6,184 nucleotides of DNA from assembly GCA_036278875.1 (NCBI GenBank), contig DASUKF010000029.1:1-6184 (forward strand), written 5' to 3'. The notes below the pieces were generated by a model. That model ran no database searches, had not been told where the DNA came from, and saw only the letters and a program-made list of their open reading frames with translations. This document shows, in pieces, positions 1 through 6,091 of this stretch; position 1 is the stretch's first letter; each line of letters opens with the position of its first letter. This stretch comes from JANWLD01 sp036278875. GTDB taxonomy: Bacteria > Patescibacteriota > Saccharimonadia > Saccharimonadales > 2-12-FULL-41-12. The translations under genes and the position numbers were made by a program.

Positions 1-1683
1 ATTTATCATCTGGACAAGGCTTTGCGCGCTCAGGCGCTTTTCAAGAGGGACAAAGATTACGTAGTTCATCGCGACGGCGAGATAGTTATAGTTGACGAAT
101 TCACCGGTCGTCTGTTGCCCGGCCGACGCTATAACGAAGGACTTCACCAGGCGATTGAAGCAAAAGAAAACGTGGAGATTCAGGAAGAATCACAAACGCT
201 GGCGACCATCAGCTTTCAGAATTATTTCCGCCTTTATGACAAGTTGTCCGGTATGACCGGTACGGCGCTGACCGAAGCCGAAGAATTCCATATGATATAC
301 AAGCTCGAAGTCCTGGAAATACCGCCGAACAGAAAAGTCGTCAGAAAAGACCATCCGGACAGGATATATAAGACCGAGAAGGCCAAGTTCAAAGCTATCA
401 TCGAAAAAGTCCGGGAACTGCACGAGAAGGGCCAGCCGGTGCTTATAGGTACCGCATCCATTGAAAAGAATGAGGTCCTGACATCTTTGCTCAGAAAAGC
501 GGGTCTGCCACACGAAGTATTGAATGCCAAGAACAACGAGAGAGAAGCCGCTATCATAGCCAAGGCGGGCCAGAAAGGTGCCATAACCCTGGCTACCAAC
601 ATAGCCGGACGCGGGACGGACATAGTTTTGGATGAGGAAACCAAGAAAGCCGGCGGGCTCTTTGTGCTTGGCAGTGAACGGCACGAGGCGCGCAGAATAG
701 ACAACCAGCTGCGTGGCCGCAGCGGGCGCCAGGGCGACCCGGGAGCAAGCCAGTTCTTCGTATCATGCGAAGACGACCTGATGCGTATCTTCGGTGGCGA
801 CAGGATACTTCGTGTAATGGACCGTTTGAAAGTGGATGAAGACACGCCGATAGAGAACCGTGTCATCAGCAAGAGTCTGGAAGGCGCGCAAAAGAAGGTC
901 GAAGGCTTCAACTTCGATGCCCGGAAGAACGTAGTCAAGTATGACGATGTCATGAACCGCCACCGCAAGGCAACCTATATGATGCGCGCGGAAATTCTTC
1001 GCCAGGTGGATATCAGCAAACGGATAAAGGAGTTCATCGACTCCGAGATAAAAGACATGGTCAGTTCGCCCCTGGCTACTACGGAACAGTTTGAAGATTT
1101 CCTGAAAGAAGTATTTCCGTTGGAAGAAGACGTCCTGGACAAACTGTTTGACCAGCCGGCCGACAAGTTTGAAGCGGCGCTGCGAAAAGCAGTCAGCAAG
1201 ATGCATAAAGAACAGGAAGAACGGTTCGGGGCCGATACTCTGCGCAAGATAGAGCGCGATGTTTACCTGCAGATACTGGATAATTTCTGGATGCAGCATC
1301 TGGAAAACATGGAGCACTTGCGCGAAGGCATACATTGGGTAGGCGTAGGCCAGAAAGATCCTCTGGTCGAATACCGGCGACAGTCCCAGCATCTTTTTGA
1401 AGAGATGCAGATTAATCTGCGGCATGATGTCATACGTTCGCTGATGCATGCACGTCCGGTGGATATGAATGAAGGTCCGGTAGATACCGAGCTGACGCGT
1501 GCGGCCAGAAGCTCGGTAGATAACGCCGATAAAATAACGGACGATTTACGCGAGTTTGAAGAAAAAGAATTCGTAAGCGCCGCGAGCGAAGAAAACCAGG
1601 AACGAAAAGCACACAATAAACTCAAGAAAGCGCGCAAAGCCGAACGCCAGCGCAAGAAAAAAGCCAAGAGGAAGAAAAAATAA
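1..1683 (+). CDS. secA: Preprotein translocase ATPase SecA, C-terminal part (5' end outside window)
   Basis: SecA is the cytoplasmic motor that pushes unfolded preproteins through SecYEG using ATP. The frame is open from base 1, so the gene enters from upstream; by comparison with E. coli SecA the first visible residue lies in the preprotein cross-linking domain, and the Walker A and DEAD-like motifs are missing. Visible, numbering from base 1: VDEFTGR (31-37), the LSGMTGTA segment (around 82-89), the NBD2 motif TNIAGRGTDI (199-208), the arginine-finger motif QLRGRSGRQGD (236-246), the scaffold around VKYDDVMNRHR, and the two-helix-finger region with LDNFWMQHLENMEHLREGIH and QKDPLVEYRR. The last 25 residues hold 16 Lys/Arg, and the usual C-terminal zinc motif (CxCxSG...CH/C) is absent. 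Stop is TAA at 1681. Family assignment is certain; only the tail is unusual. Confidence 0.98.
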   Translation: MYHLDKALRAQALFKRDKDYVVHRDGEIVIVDEFTGRLLPGRRYNEGLHQAIEAKENVEIQEESQTLATISFQNYFRLYDKLSGMTGTALTEAEEFHMIYKLEVLEIPPNRKVVRKDHPDRIYKTEKAKFKAIIEKVRELHEKGQPVLIGTASIEKNEVLTSLLRKAGLPHEVLNAKNNEREAAIIAKAGQKGAITLATNIAGRGTDIVLDEETKKAGGLFVLGSERHEARRIDNQLRGRSGRQGDPGASQFFVSCEDDLMRIFGGDRILRVMDRLKVDEDTPIENRVISKSLEGAQKKVEGFNFDARKNVVKYDDVMNRHRKATYMMRAEILRQVDISKRIKEFIDSEIKDMVSSPLATTEQFEDFLKEVFPLEEDVLDKLFDQPADKFEAALRKAVSKMHKEQEERFGADTLRKIERDVYLQILDNFWMQHLENMEHLREGIHWVGVGQKDPLVEYRRQSQHLFEEMQINLRHDVIRSLMHARPVDMNEGPVDTELTRAARSSVDNADKITDDLREFEEKEFVSAASEENQERKAHNKLKKARKAERQRKKKAKRKKK

Positions 1684-1684
1684 A

Positions 1685-1729
1685 TAAGCTCATGTTTATC
1701 ACTAACCACTGCGATATACTCGGAGCTTA
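1685..1729 (+). repeat. Inverted repeat TAAGCTC...GAGCTTA between secA and the peptidase gene
   Basis: TAAGCTC (1685-1691) and GAGCTTA (1723-1729) are perfect 7-base inverted repeats separated by 31 bases. In a transcript reading through from secA they could pair and place most of GGAG (1722-1725), the only Shine-Dalgarno-like sequence before the ATG at 1736, in a stem. No T-run follows, so it is not an intrinsic terminator. The long loop makes the hairpin only modestly stable; a regulatory role is inference. Confidence 0.4.
1715..1720 (+). promoter_or_regulatory. Possible -10 box (TATACT) before the M16 peptidase gene
   Basis: TATACT matches the sigma-70 -10 consensus at five of six bases and ends 15 bases before the ATG at 1736. 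No convincing -35 hexamer sits 16-18 bases upstream. A start about seven bases downstream would give a leader of around nine bases, too short to contain the GGAG at 1722-1725. The same hexamer occurs before prfB, which is the main reason to list it. Such boxes arise by chance in AT-rich gaps. Confidence 0.3.
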
Positions 1730-1735
1730 AGATAT

Positions 1736-3022
1736 ATGAAACACAGAGTATCCGAACTGGTATTGGATAACGGCGCGAAAGGTCTCTTGATCCATGTGCC
1801 CGATGCTTCGGTAATGTCCATATATATAAGTTTTAGAGCCGGAGATTATCTGGCGCCGGAGGATAAGTGGGAAACTCCGCATCTCATGGAGCATCTTATA
1901 CTGGACGCGAACGAGGAGTTCTCGCGCGGCCGGGATTTTCAGGCTGATTTTGAGCGCAACGGAGCATATTCCAATGCCAGTACCGGAACTTATAATATTA
2001 CTTATGAAGCCGAGTGCGCCGATTTCGAATGGCAGAGAATACTGCAGTGTATGGTGCTTTCAATAACCAAGCCGCTTTTTCTAAAAGATGAGTTCCACGC
2101 CGAAGTAGGCAATGTCCGCGAGGAACTGGTTTCGCGTTCCAATAACCATTTCCAGCACCTTTCATTGGCACTCAGAGGCGCCTACGGGCTGAGAGCTACT
2201 ACGTACCAGAAACGTCTGGAGCTGGTGAACAACGTGACCCTGCAGGATATAATCGATCATTATAAGAACACGCATTATTCCAGCAATATGCGTTTCGTTA
2301 TAGCGGGCAAGCTCAACCCGACCAGGCGTGCGAAGATAAGAGCAATCCTCGCCGGCATAGAATTGCCCGAAGGTACCGGCCGCAAAGATTTGCCTGACGA
2401 AAAGCCTAAGGGTCTGAAAAGGCCTCTTTATATACCCAACGATACCGTCGACAACCTTTATTTTTATTTCGACACTTTCATGAAGCGCCGGATGAGTGAC
2501 AGCGAACTGCACGCTATGAGCCTGATAAACTCCATGCTGACGGAAACGCTTCATTCGCAGATACTGGGTACGGCCAGGGAAAGGGGACTTGTCTATAGCA
2601 TGAGCTCGAACATAGCTTACGACAGCTCATATACCAACTGGTGGTTCGGTGCACAGGTCCAGCCCAAGAACGCCCGGGGACTTTTCGACATTATAATCGA
2701 AGAGCTGGAGAAACTTTTTAACGGCAAGATAAGCGTCGCTGATTTGAAAGCGGCCAAGCAATACCGTCTGGGTCGGTTCCAGCGCAGTGCTCAGACAGTA
2801 TCCGGCATCGCCTCCGGCTATATGTGGCGCTATTTCTTCGAAGATGTAGTCGAAGATTATCTGGGGACGCCCAAACATATAAAGGCTGTAACCAAGAATC
2901 AGATAGTAGAAGGCTCCAGAGAGCTTTTCGCGGAAAAGAACTGGGGCTTAGGCATATTGGGGCGCAATGACAGGCGTCCTGCCAACCGCTTGGCCGAACA
3001 GCTAAGCGTCCTTTGGAAATAA
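1736..3022 (+). CDS. M16 family zinc metallopeptidase (processing-peptidase/insulinase type)
   Basis: Protein of 428 residues, the usual size of bacterial M16B peptidases, which pair as dimers enclosing a chamber that cuts short or unfolded peptides. The inverted zinc motif HxxEH is HLMEH at 49-53 (ligands H49 and H53, catalytic E52). E130, 77 residues after H53, fits the third ligand, and E123 lies seven residues before it as in pitrilysin. The C-terminal half carries the family's R-Y element, RERGLVYSMS at 281-290. There is no signal peptide or membrane segment, so it should be cytoplasmic. The ATG at 1736 has GGAG ten bases upstream and gives a natural N-terminus leading into the first strand. 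It sits 52 bases after secA and 62 before the chosen prfB start. With all catalytic residues in one chain, a homodimer is possible. The substrate cannot be read from sequence. Confidence 0.93.
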   Translation: MKHRVSELVLDNGAKGLLIHVPDASVMSIYISFRAGDYLAPEDKWETPHLMEHLILDANEEFSRGRDFQADFERNGAYSNASTGTYNITYEAECADFEWQRILQCMVLSITKPLFLKDEFHAEVGNVREELVSRSNNHFQHLSLALRGAYGLRATTYQKRLELVNNVTLQDIIDHYKNTHYSSNMRFVIAGKLNPTRRAKIRAILAGIELPEGTGRKDLPDEKPKGLKRPLYIPNDTVDNLYFYFDTFMKRRMSDSELHAMSLINSMLTETLHSQILGTARERGLVYSMSSNIAYDSSYTNWWFGAQVQPKNARGLFDIIIEELEKLFNGKISVADLKAAKQYRLGRFQRSAQTVSGIASGYMWRYFFEDVVEDYLGTPKHIKAVTKNQIVEGSRELFAEKNWGLGILGRNDRRPANRLAEQLSVLWK

Positions 3023-3063
3023 CTCAGTAGTATCACGCAGGACAAGTTGCGGGCCATTAACGT

Positions 3064-3069
3064 TATACT
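3064..3069 (+). promoter_or_regulatory. Possible -10 box (TATACT) before prfB
   Basis: TATACT sits 3 bases before the ATG at 3073 and 15 bases before the ATG at 3085. If used, transcription would begin near 3076, after the first ATG but before the second, leaving a nine-base leader with AAGG. The spacing to 3085 equals that of the same hexamer to the M16 start. No good -35 is visible. The call is suggestive only, but it bears on which prfB start is real. Confidence 0.35.
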
Positions 3070-3084
3070 AATATGAAGGTCTTT

Positions 3085-4188
3085 ATGGATAAGGAAACTA
3101 TAAGCAGACTGGCCGGGGATATAGAGGCTTCATTGAAAGCCATTGATATTGATGCCCTGAAAAAGAAACGCGGTGAACTGAAAAAACAGAGTGAGCAGAC
3201 AGGTTTCTGGGATAACAGACAGAAGGCCTCCGGCGTTATGCAGAAGATAGCCCGTCTGGATGAAAAGATAGATTCCTGGCAGGGTCTGTCTGCAGAAGCG
3301 AAGGACCTGCTGGAACTCGCCGGCATGGACGATATCTCACTGGAAAAGGACATGAAAAAGCAGTTCGACAGCTTAACTAAGCGGTATGAGAAAATGCGTA
3401 TGGAGCTGGCTTATTCCGGACCTTATGATGAGTATAATACCCTCGTAAGTATTCACGCCGGTGCCGGCGGTGTAGACGCCCAGGACTGGGCCTCGATGCT
3501 GCTTAGGATGTATCTGCGCTGGGCGGAGGCCAATGGTTTTAAGACCCGCATGATAGACGAATCGGCAGGAGACGAGGCAGGGCTCAAAAGTGCCAGCTTT
3601 GAAGTCAAAGGCAACTTGGCTTACGGTAAATTAAAAGGAGAGCACGGTGTGCATCGCCTGGTAAGGTTAAGTCCGTTCAACGCGCAGAACCTGCGCCAGA
3701 CCAGCTTCGCCAAAGTAGAAGTCCTGCCTGAAATAGACGAGCCGAAATCGGTTCCGATAGATGATAAGGAGCTGAAGATAGACGTATTCCGCTCCGGCGG
3801 TCACGGCGGCCAAAGTGTCAACACTACCGATTCCGCTGTACGCATAACCCATATCCCTACCGGTATAACGGTAAGCATCCAGAACGAAAGAAGCCAGATA
3901 CAGAACAAAGAAACCGCCATGACGGTTCTTCGCTCCAAGCTGGCCCAGCTCCAGCTTGAACAGCACAAGGATAATATCGCCGAGCTGAAGGGGCCCAATC
4001 AGTCTGCAGAGTGGGGTAACCAGATACGAAGCTATGTCCTGCATCCTTACAAACAGGTAAAAGACCTGCGTACCCGCGAGGAGTCTTCCGACCCGCAAGG
4101 TGTACTGGACGGGGATTTGAACGCGTTCATAGATGCCTATGCCGCTGAATCTATCAGTTCATCCACCCCAAATACCGGTTTGCTATAA
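3085..4188 (+). CDS. prfB: Peptide chain release factor 2 (RF2)
   Basis: RF2 recognises UAA and UGA in the ribosomal A site and triggers peptide release. From the ATG at 3085 it has 367 residues. The anticodon-like tripeptide that marks RF2, SPF, is at 196-198, where RF1 would have PxT. The catalytic GGQ is at 241-243 within SGGHGGQSVNTTDSAVRITH; the glutamine is methylated in many bacteria. The N-terminal helical region includes the typical GFWDN at 40-44. The ATG at 3085 has AAGG five bases upstream; an in-frame ATG at 3073 adds four residues but has no ribosome site. A TAA at 3058 closes the frame further upstream. The whole gene is one open frame: the CUU-UGA frameshift near codon 25 that autoregulates many prfB genes is absent. 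It ends in tandem stops TAA-TAG (4186-4191). Confidence 0.97.
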   Translation: MDKETISRLAGDIEASLKAIDIDALKKKRGELKKQSEQTGFWDNRQKASGVMQKIARLDEKIDSWQGLSAEAKDLLELAGMDDISLEKDMKKQFDSLTKRYEKMRMELAYSGPYDEYNTLVSIHAGAGGVDAQDWASMLLRMYLRWAEANGFKTRMIDESAGDEAGLKSASFEVKGNLAYGKLKGEHGVHRLVRLSPFNAQNLRQTSFAKVEVLPEIDEPKSVPIDDKELKIDVFRSGGHGGQSVNTTDSAVRITHIPTGITVSIQNERSQIQNKETAMTVLRSKLAQLQLEQHKDNIAELKGPNQSAEWGNQIRSYVLHPYKQVKDLRTREESSDPQGVLDGDLNAFIDAYAAESISSSTPNTGLL

Positions 4189-4189
4189 T
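4181..4189 (+). promoter_or_regulatory. Extended -10 promoter (TGCTATAAT) for ftsE across the prfB stop
   Basis: TGCTATAAT is a perfect extended -10 element (TGn plus TATAAT). It overlaps the last codons and TAA stop of prfB. I see no matching -35, which extended -10 promoters can do without. Counting the final T as -7 puts +1 at about 4196-4197, where the GTG start of ftsE begins with a purine. The transcript would then have essentially no leader. Because the element lies in coding sequence plus stop codons, part of the match may be coincidental. Confidence 0.5.
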
Positions 4190-4196
4190 AGTGCTT

Positions 4197-4880
4197 GTGA
4201 TTTTGCTTGATAGGGTAACCAAAACATACCCCAGAAGGAGGACCGATGCGCTTTATCGTGTGAATCTGCACGTAGAGCCCAAGGAGTTCGTAATTGTCGT
4301 CGGTGCTTCAGGTGCCGGCAAATCTACTTTGTTGAAGCTTCTCACCAGAGAAGAGAAACCGACCTCCGGCAAGATAATCGTCGGCGGCATAGATTATGAA
4401 AGACTGAAGGATAGAGATATTCCTACCTTGCGCCGCAAGATAGGCGTAGTGTTCCAGGATTTCAAGCTTCTTCCGAACAAGACAGTATTCGAGAACGTAG
4501 CTTTTGCGCTCGAGATAGCCGGTTACAGCGGCCGCGAGATAAGACATACCGTACCGAAGGTTCTAAACATCGTAGGTCTTAAGGGTAAGGCCAATAACTA
4601 TCCCAGGGAGCTTTCCGGTGGCGAAGCTCAGCGTGTAGCGATAGCCCGCGCCGTCGTCCGCCAGCCTAAGATACTGATAGCCGATGAGCCTACGGGGAAC
4701 CTTGATCCTAAGCACGCCTGGGATGTCATAAAGGTGCTGGAAAAGATAAACAAATACGGCACCACGGTACTGTTAACGACTCATAACCAGGAAATAGTAA
4801 ACAAGCTGAAAAGGCGCGTCGTAACCGTCAAGGATGGCAAGATTGTCAGCGACAGGGCGGACGGAGGCTACGAACTGTGA
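4197..4880 (+). CDS. ftsE: Cell division ATP-binding protein FtsE
   Basis: FtsE is the cytoplasmic ATPase of the FtsEX complex, which signals across the membrane to peptidoglycan hydrolases during division. From the GTG at 4197 (227 residues) it has all ABC motifs: Walker A GASGAGKS (36-43, K42), Q-loop Q87 in VFQDF, signature LSGGEAQR (139-146), Walker B ILIADEP with D163 and E164, the D-loop following in TGNLD, and H-loop H196 in TTHN. Length and the ending before ftsX fit the family. A GTG six bases earlier (4191) would add two residues; I prefer 4197 because the product then begins MILLDRVTKTYP, like other FtsE proteins, and because it fits the upstream promoter. Neither start has a Shine-Dalgarno. 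It lies just after prfB and overlaps ftsX. Confidence 0.96.
   Translation: MILLDRVTKTYPRRRTDALYRVNLHVEPKEFVIVVGASGAGKSTLLKLLTREEKPTSGKIIVGGIDYERLKDRDIPTLRRKIGVVFQDFKLLPNKTVFENVAFALEIAGYSGREIRHTVPKVLNIVGLKGKANNYPRELSGGEAQRVAIARAVVRQPKILIADEPTGNLDPKHAWDVIKVLEKINKYGTTVLLTTHNQEIVNKLKRRVVTVKDGKIVSDRADGGYEL
4863..4867 (+). promoter_or_regulatory. Ribosome binding site for ftsX inside ftsE
   Basis: GGAGG lies within the last codons of ftsE, nine bases before the GTG at 4877. It decides the ftsX start and, with the four-base overlap, supports translational coupling of the two subunits. Confidence 0.8.
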
Positions 4881-5845
4881 ACCGAAGATTCATAACTCTG
4901 TCCAGAGTTATCCGTACGGGTTGCATAAATTTTGTGCGCAATCTTTCTCTCAGTATAGCCGCGACGGCGGTGATGGTGGTCACGCTGACCATAGTGCTTT
5001 TCTCGATAATCGTGAACGCGACATTCACCAACACTATCAACGATATCAACGCCAAGATAGATATATCGGTTTATCTGAAAGATTCCGTGACCGAGCAGCA
5101 GCGTACCGGACTCATTAACGAGCTTAAAAGCCTTCCTAACGTAAAGTCGGTCAACTTCAAATCCAAAGAAACGGTACTGGATGAATACAAGGAAGCGAAC
5201 AAGGGTAACGTAGACCTTCTGCTGGCTATTTCTCAGACGGACAACCCTTTGCCGGCAACCATACAAGTCAAGCCCATAGATCCGCTCCAGATAGATAACA
5301 TCAAAACTATTCTGGAGGAGCCCAAGAACGAGGCGCTTCAGTCGGACCCGACGTCATACTCCGGAGACAGGAAAGAAGCTATAGATAAGATTACTCATGC
5401 CACCGCATTTTTTAGAAGGGCGGTGTTCGTAGGCATCATAGTATTCGCCGTGATTTCTATGCTGATCATCTTTAACACCATCCAAATGGCCATTTTCAAT
5501 CGGCGTGACGAGCTGCAGATAATGCGTTTACTCGGCGCCAGGCCCTGGTATATACGCGGACCTTTCATAGTTGAAACGATGATATACGGCATAGTCGCCG
5601 CCGTGGTTTCCATAGCGATATGCAACTTCTTATTTATCGTGGAATCACAGGCGTTCGACGCCAGCAGTCTGGGTCTTTTGGATATAAATTACGCAAACAA
5701 TTATTTCGGCCGGAACTTCTGGCTGTTCTTGGGCATGCAGCTGGTTGCCGGCATGGCCATTGGCTCCATATCGGCTTTTATCGCCACCAAGAAATACCTG
5801 CGCATATCCAAGCCCTCCGGCCGCCGATTCAAGCTGCGCCGCTAG
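4877..5845 (+). CDS. ftsX: Cell division membrane protein FtsX
   Basis: FtsX is the permease-like partner of FtsE; its external domain binds and activates a peptidoglycan hydrolase or adaptor. The 322-residue protein shows the expected topology: basic N-terminus (MNRRF), TM1 about 27-48, an extracytoplasmic domain about 49-180 containing NPLPATIQVKP (123-133), TM2 about 182-206, the conserved cytoplasmic coupling segment NRRDELQIMRLLGARPWYIR (208-227), TM3 about 231-255 and TM4 about 281-303, then a basic tail ending GRRFKLRR. The GTG start overlaps the TGA stop of ftsE (GTGA) and has GGAGG nine bases upstream, so equal synthesis of the two subunits is likely. The stop is TAG at 5843. The external loop lacks cysteines. 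Assignment is firm from domain layout and its place after ftsE. Confidence 0.96.
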   Translation: MNRRFITLSRVIRTGCINFVRNLSLSIAATAVMVVTLTIVLFSIIVNATFTNTINDINAKIDISVYLKDSVTEQQRTGLINELKSLPNVKSVNFKSKETVLDEYKEANKGNVDLLLAISQTDNPLPATIQVKPIDPLQIDNIKTILEEPKNEALQSDPTSYSGDRKEAIDKITHATAFFRRAVFVGIIVFAVISMLIIFNTIQMAIFNRRDELQIMRLLGARPWYIRGPFIVETMIYGIVAAVVSIAICNFLFIVESQAFDASSLGLLDINYANNYFGRNFWLFLGMQLVAGMAIGSISAFIATKKYLRISKPSGRRFKLRR

Positions 5846-5868
5846 CAAACGGGCAATTAGCATAAAAA

Positions 5869-5886
5869 GTTTGGACTTTGTCAAAC
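5869..5886 (+). repeat. Inverted repeat over the -35 and spacer of the downstream promoter
   Basis: GTTTG (5869-5873) and CAAAC (5882-5886) are perfect five-base inverted repeats around an eight-base centre, extendable by a G-T wobble. They cover the -35 position and the upstream half of the spacer. It could be an operator-like dyad, or a weak hairpin at the end of the ftsX transcript. No U-run follows, so a terminator is unlikely. Confidence 0.3.
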
Positions 5887-5899
5887 CACTTGCTACAAT
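5871..5899 (+). promoter_or_regulatory. Promoter for the gene downstream of ftsX
   Basis: TTGGAC (5871-5876) stands 17 bases from TACAAT (5894-5899), and the -10 is preceded by TGC, giving an extended -10 (TGCTACAAT). The -10 matches consensus at five of six positions; the -35 keeps the TTG. A start near 5904-5906 would give an untranslated leader of about 195 bases. This is the most complete promoter in the window and implies that the next gene is transcribed at least partly independently of ftsEX. Confidence 0.65.
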
Positions 5900-5907
5900 G
5901 GACGTTC

Positions 5908-5947
5908 AGCGTAAGATTTTTTACACCGTCACTTTCCGACTTGCGCT
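5908..5947 (+). other. Hairpin at the 5' end of the leader RNA
   Basis: AGCGTAAG (5908-5915) pairs with CTTGCGCT (5940-5947) over eight base pairs including one G-U, with a 24-base loop holding a run of six T (5917-5922). It begins a few bases after the predicted transcription start, a position that often stabilises the 5' end of an mRNA. Pairing was found by eye; no folding energy was calculated. Confidence 0.4.
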
Positions 5948-5999
5948 CCCGAAACAGAAGTAAACTACCAAAAAAAGCAATTAAATAAGAGCTTAATAA

Positions 6000-6081
6000 G
6001 ACCTTTGCAATCGAGGTCAGAAACCGTTTTCTCGGTGAAGCCCGGAGCTCTGCTTCTGAGCGACTGACCGGTGCAATGGTC
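6000..6081 (+). promoter_or_regulatory. Candidate cis-regulatory RNA element, class unknown
   Basis: An outer helix pairs GACCTTTGCA (6000-6009) with TGCAATGGTC (6072-6081), nine pairs with one T-T mismatch. Inside it GGTCAG (6015-6020) pairs with CTGACC (6064-6069). That encloses two arms: ACCG/CGGT (6023-6026 with 6033-6036, six-base loop) and either GCTC/GAGC (6047-6050 with 6058-6061) or GAAGC/GCTTC (6037-6041 with 6052-6056), which exclude each other. The GACC and GGTC segments can also swap partners to form two short hairpins. The element ends two bases before the ribosome site of the next gene. The GGTGAAGCC stretch recalls one arm of the c-di-AMP (ydaO) riboswitch, but the conserved GACAGCTAAC-like strand and that RNA's length are missing, so I do not assign it. 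A structured leader is probable; ligand or protein control is conjecture. Confidence 0.5.
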
Positions 6082-6084
6082 GAA

Positions 6085-6091
6085 AAGGAGG
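6085..6091 (+). promoter_or_regulatory. Strong Shine-Dalgarno for the terminal gene
   Basis: AAGGAGG lies ten bases before the ATG at 6102 and is the best ribosome site in the window. It decides the start over the in-frame ATG at 6159. Its AAAGG part (6084-6088) is complementary to CCTTT (6002-6006) in the upstream RNA element. Confidence 0.85.

Noticed and set aside
190..1709. Long open frames on the - strand opposite secA
   Set aside because: They are shadows of the secA coding sequence, resemble no protein family, and overlap one another in different frames.
3085..3170. Programmed +1 frameshift site in prfB
   Set aside because: No in-frame TGA or CTTTGA is present; the reading frame runs straight through.
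4834..5118. Overlapping + strand frame across the ftsE-ftsX junction
   Set aside because: It is out of frame with two well-recognised genes and has no ribosome site or recognisable content.
5841..5886. Intrinsic terminator after ftsX
   Set aside because: The GCTA/TAGC and GTTTG/CAAAC pairings are short and neither is followed by a T-run.
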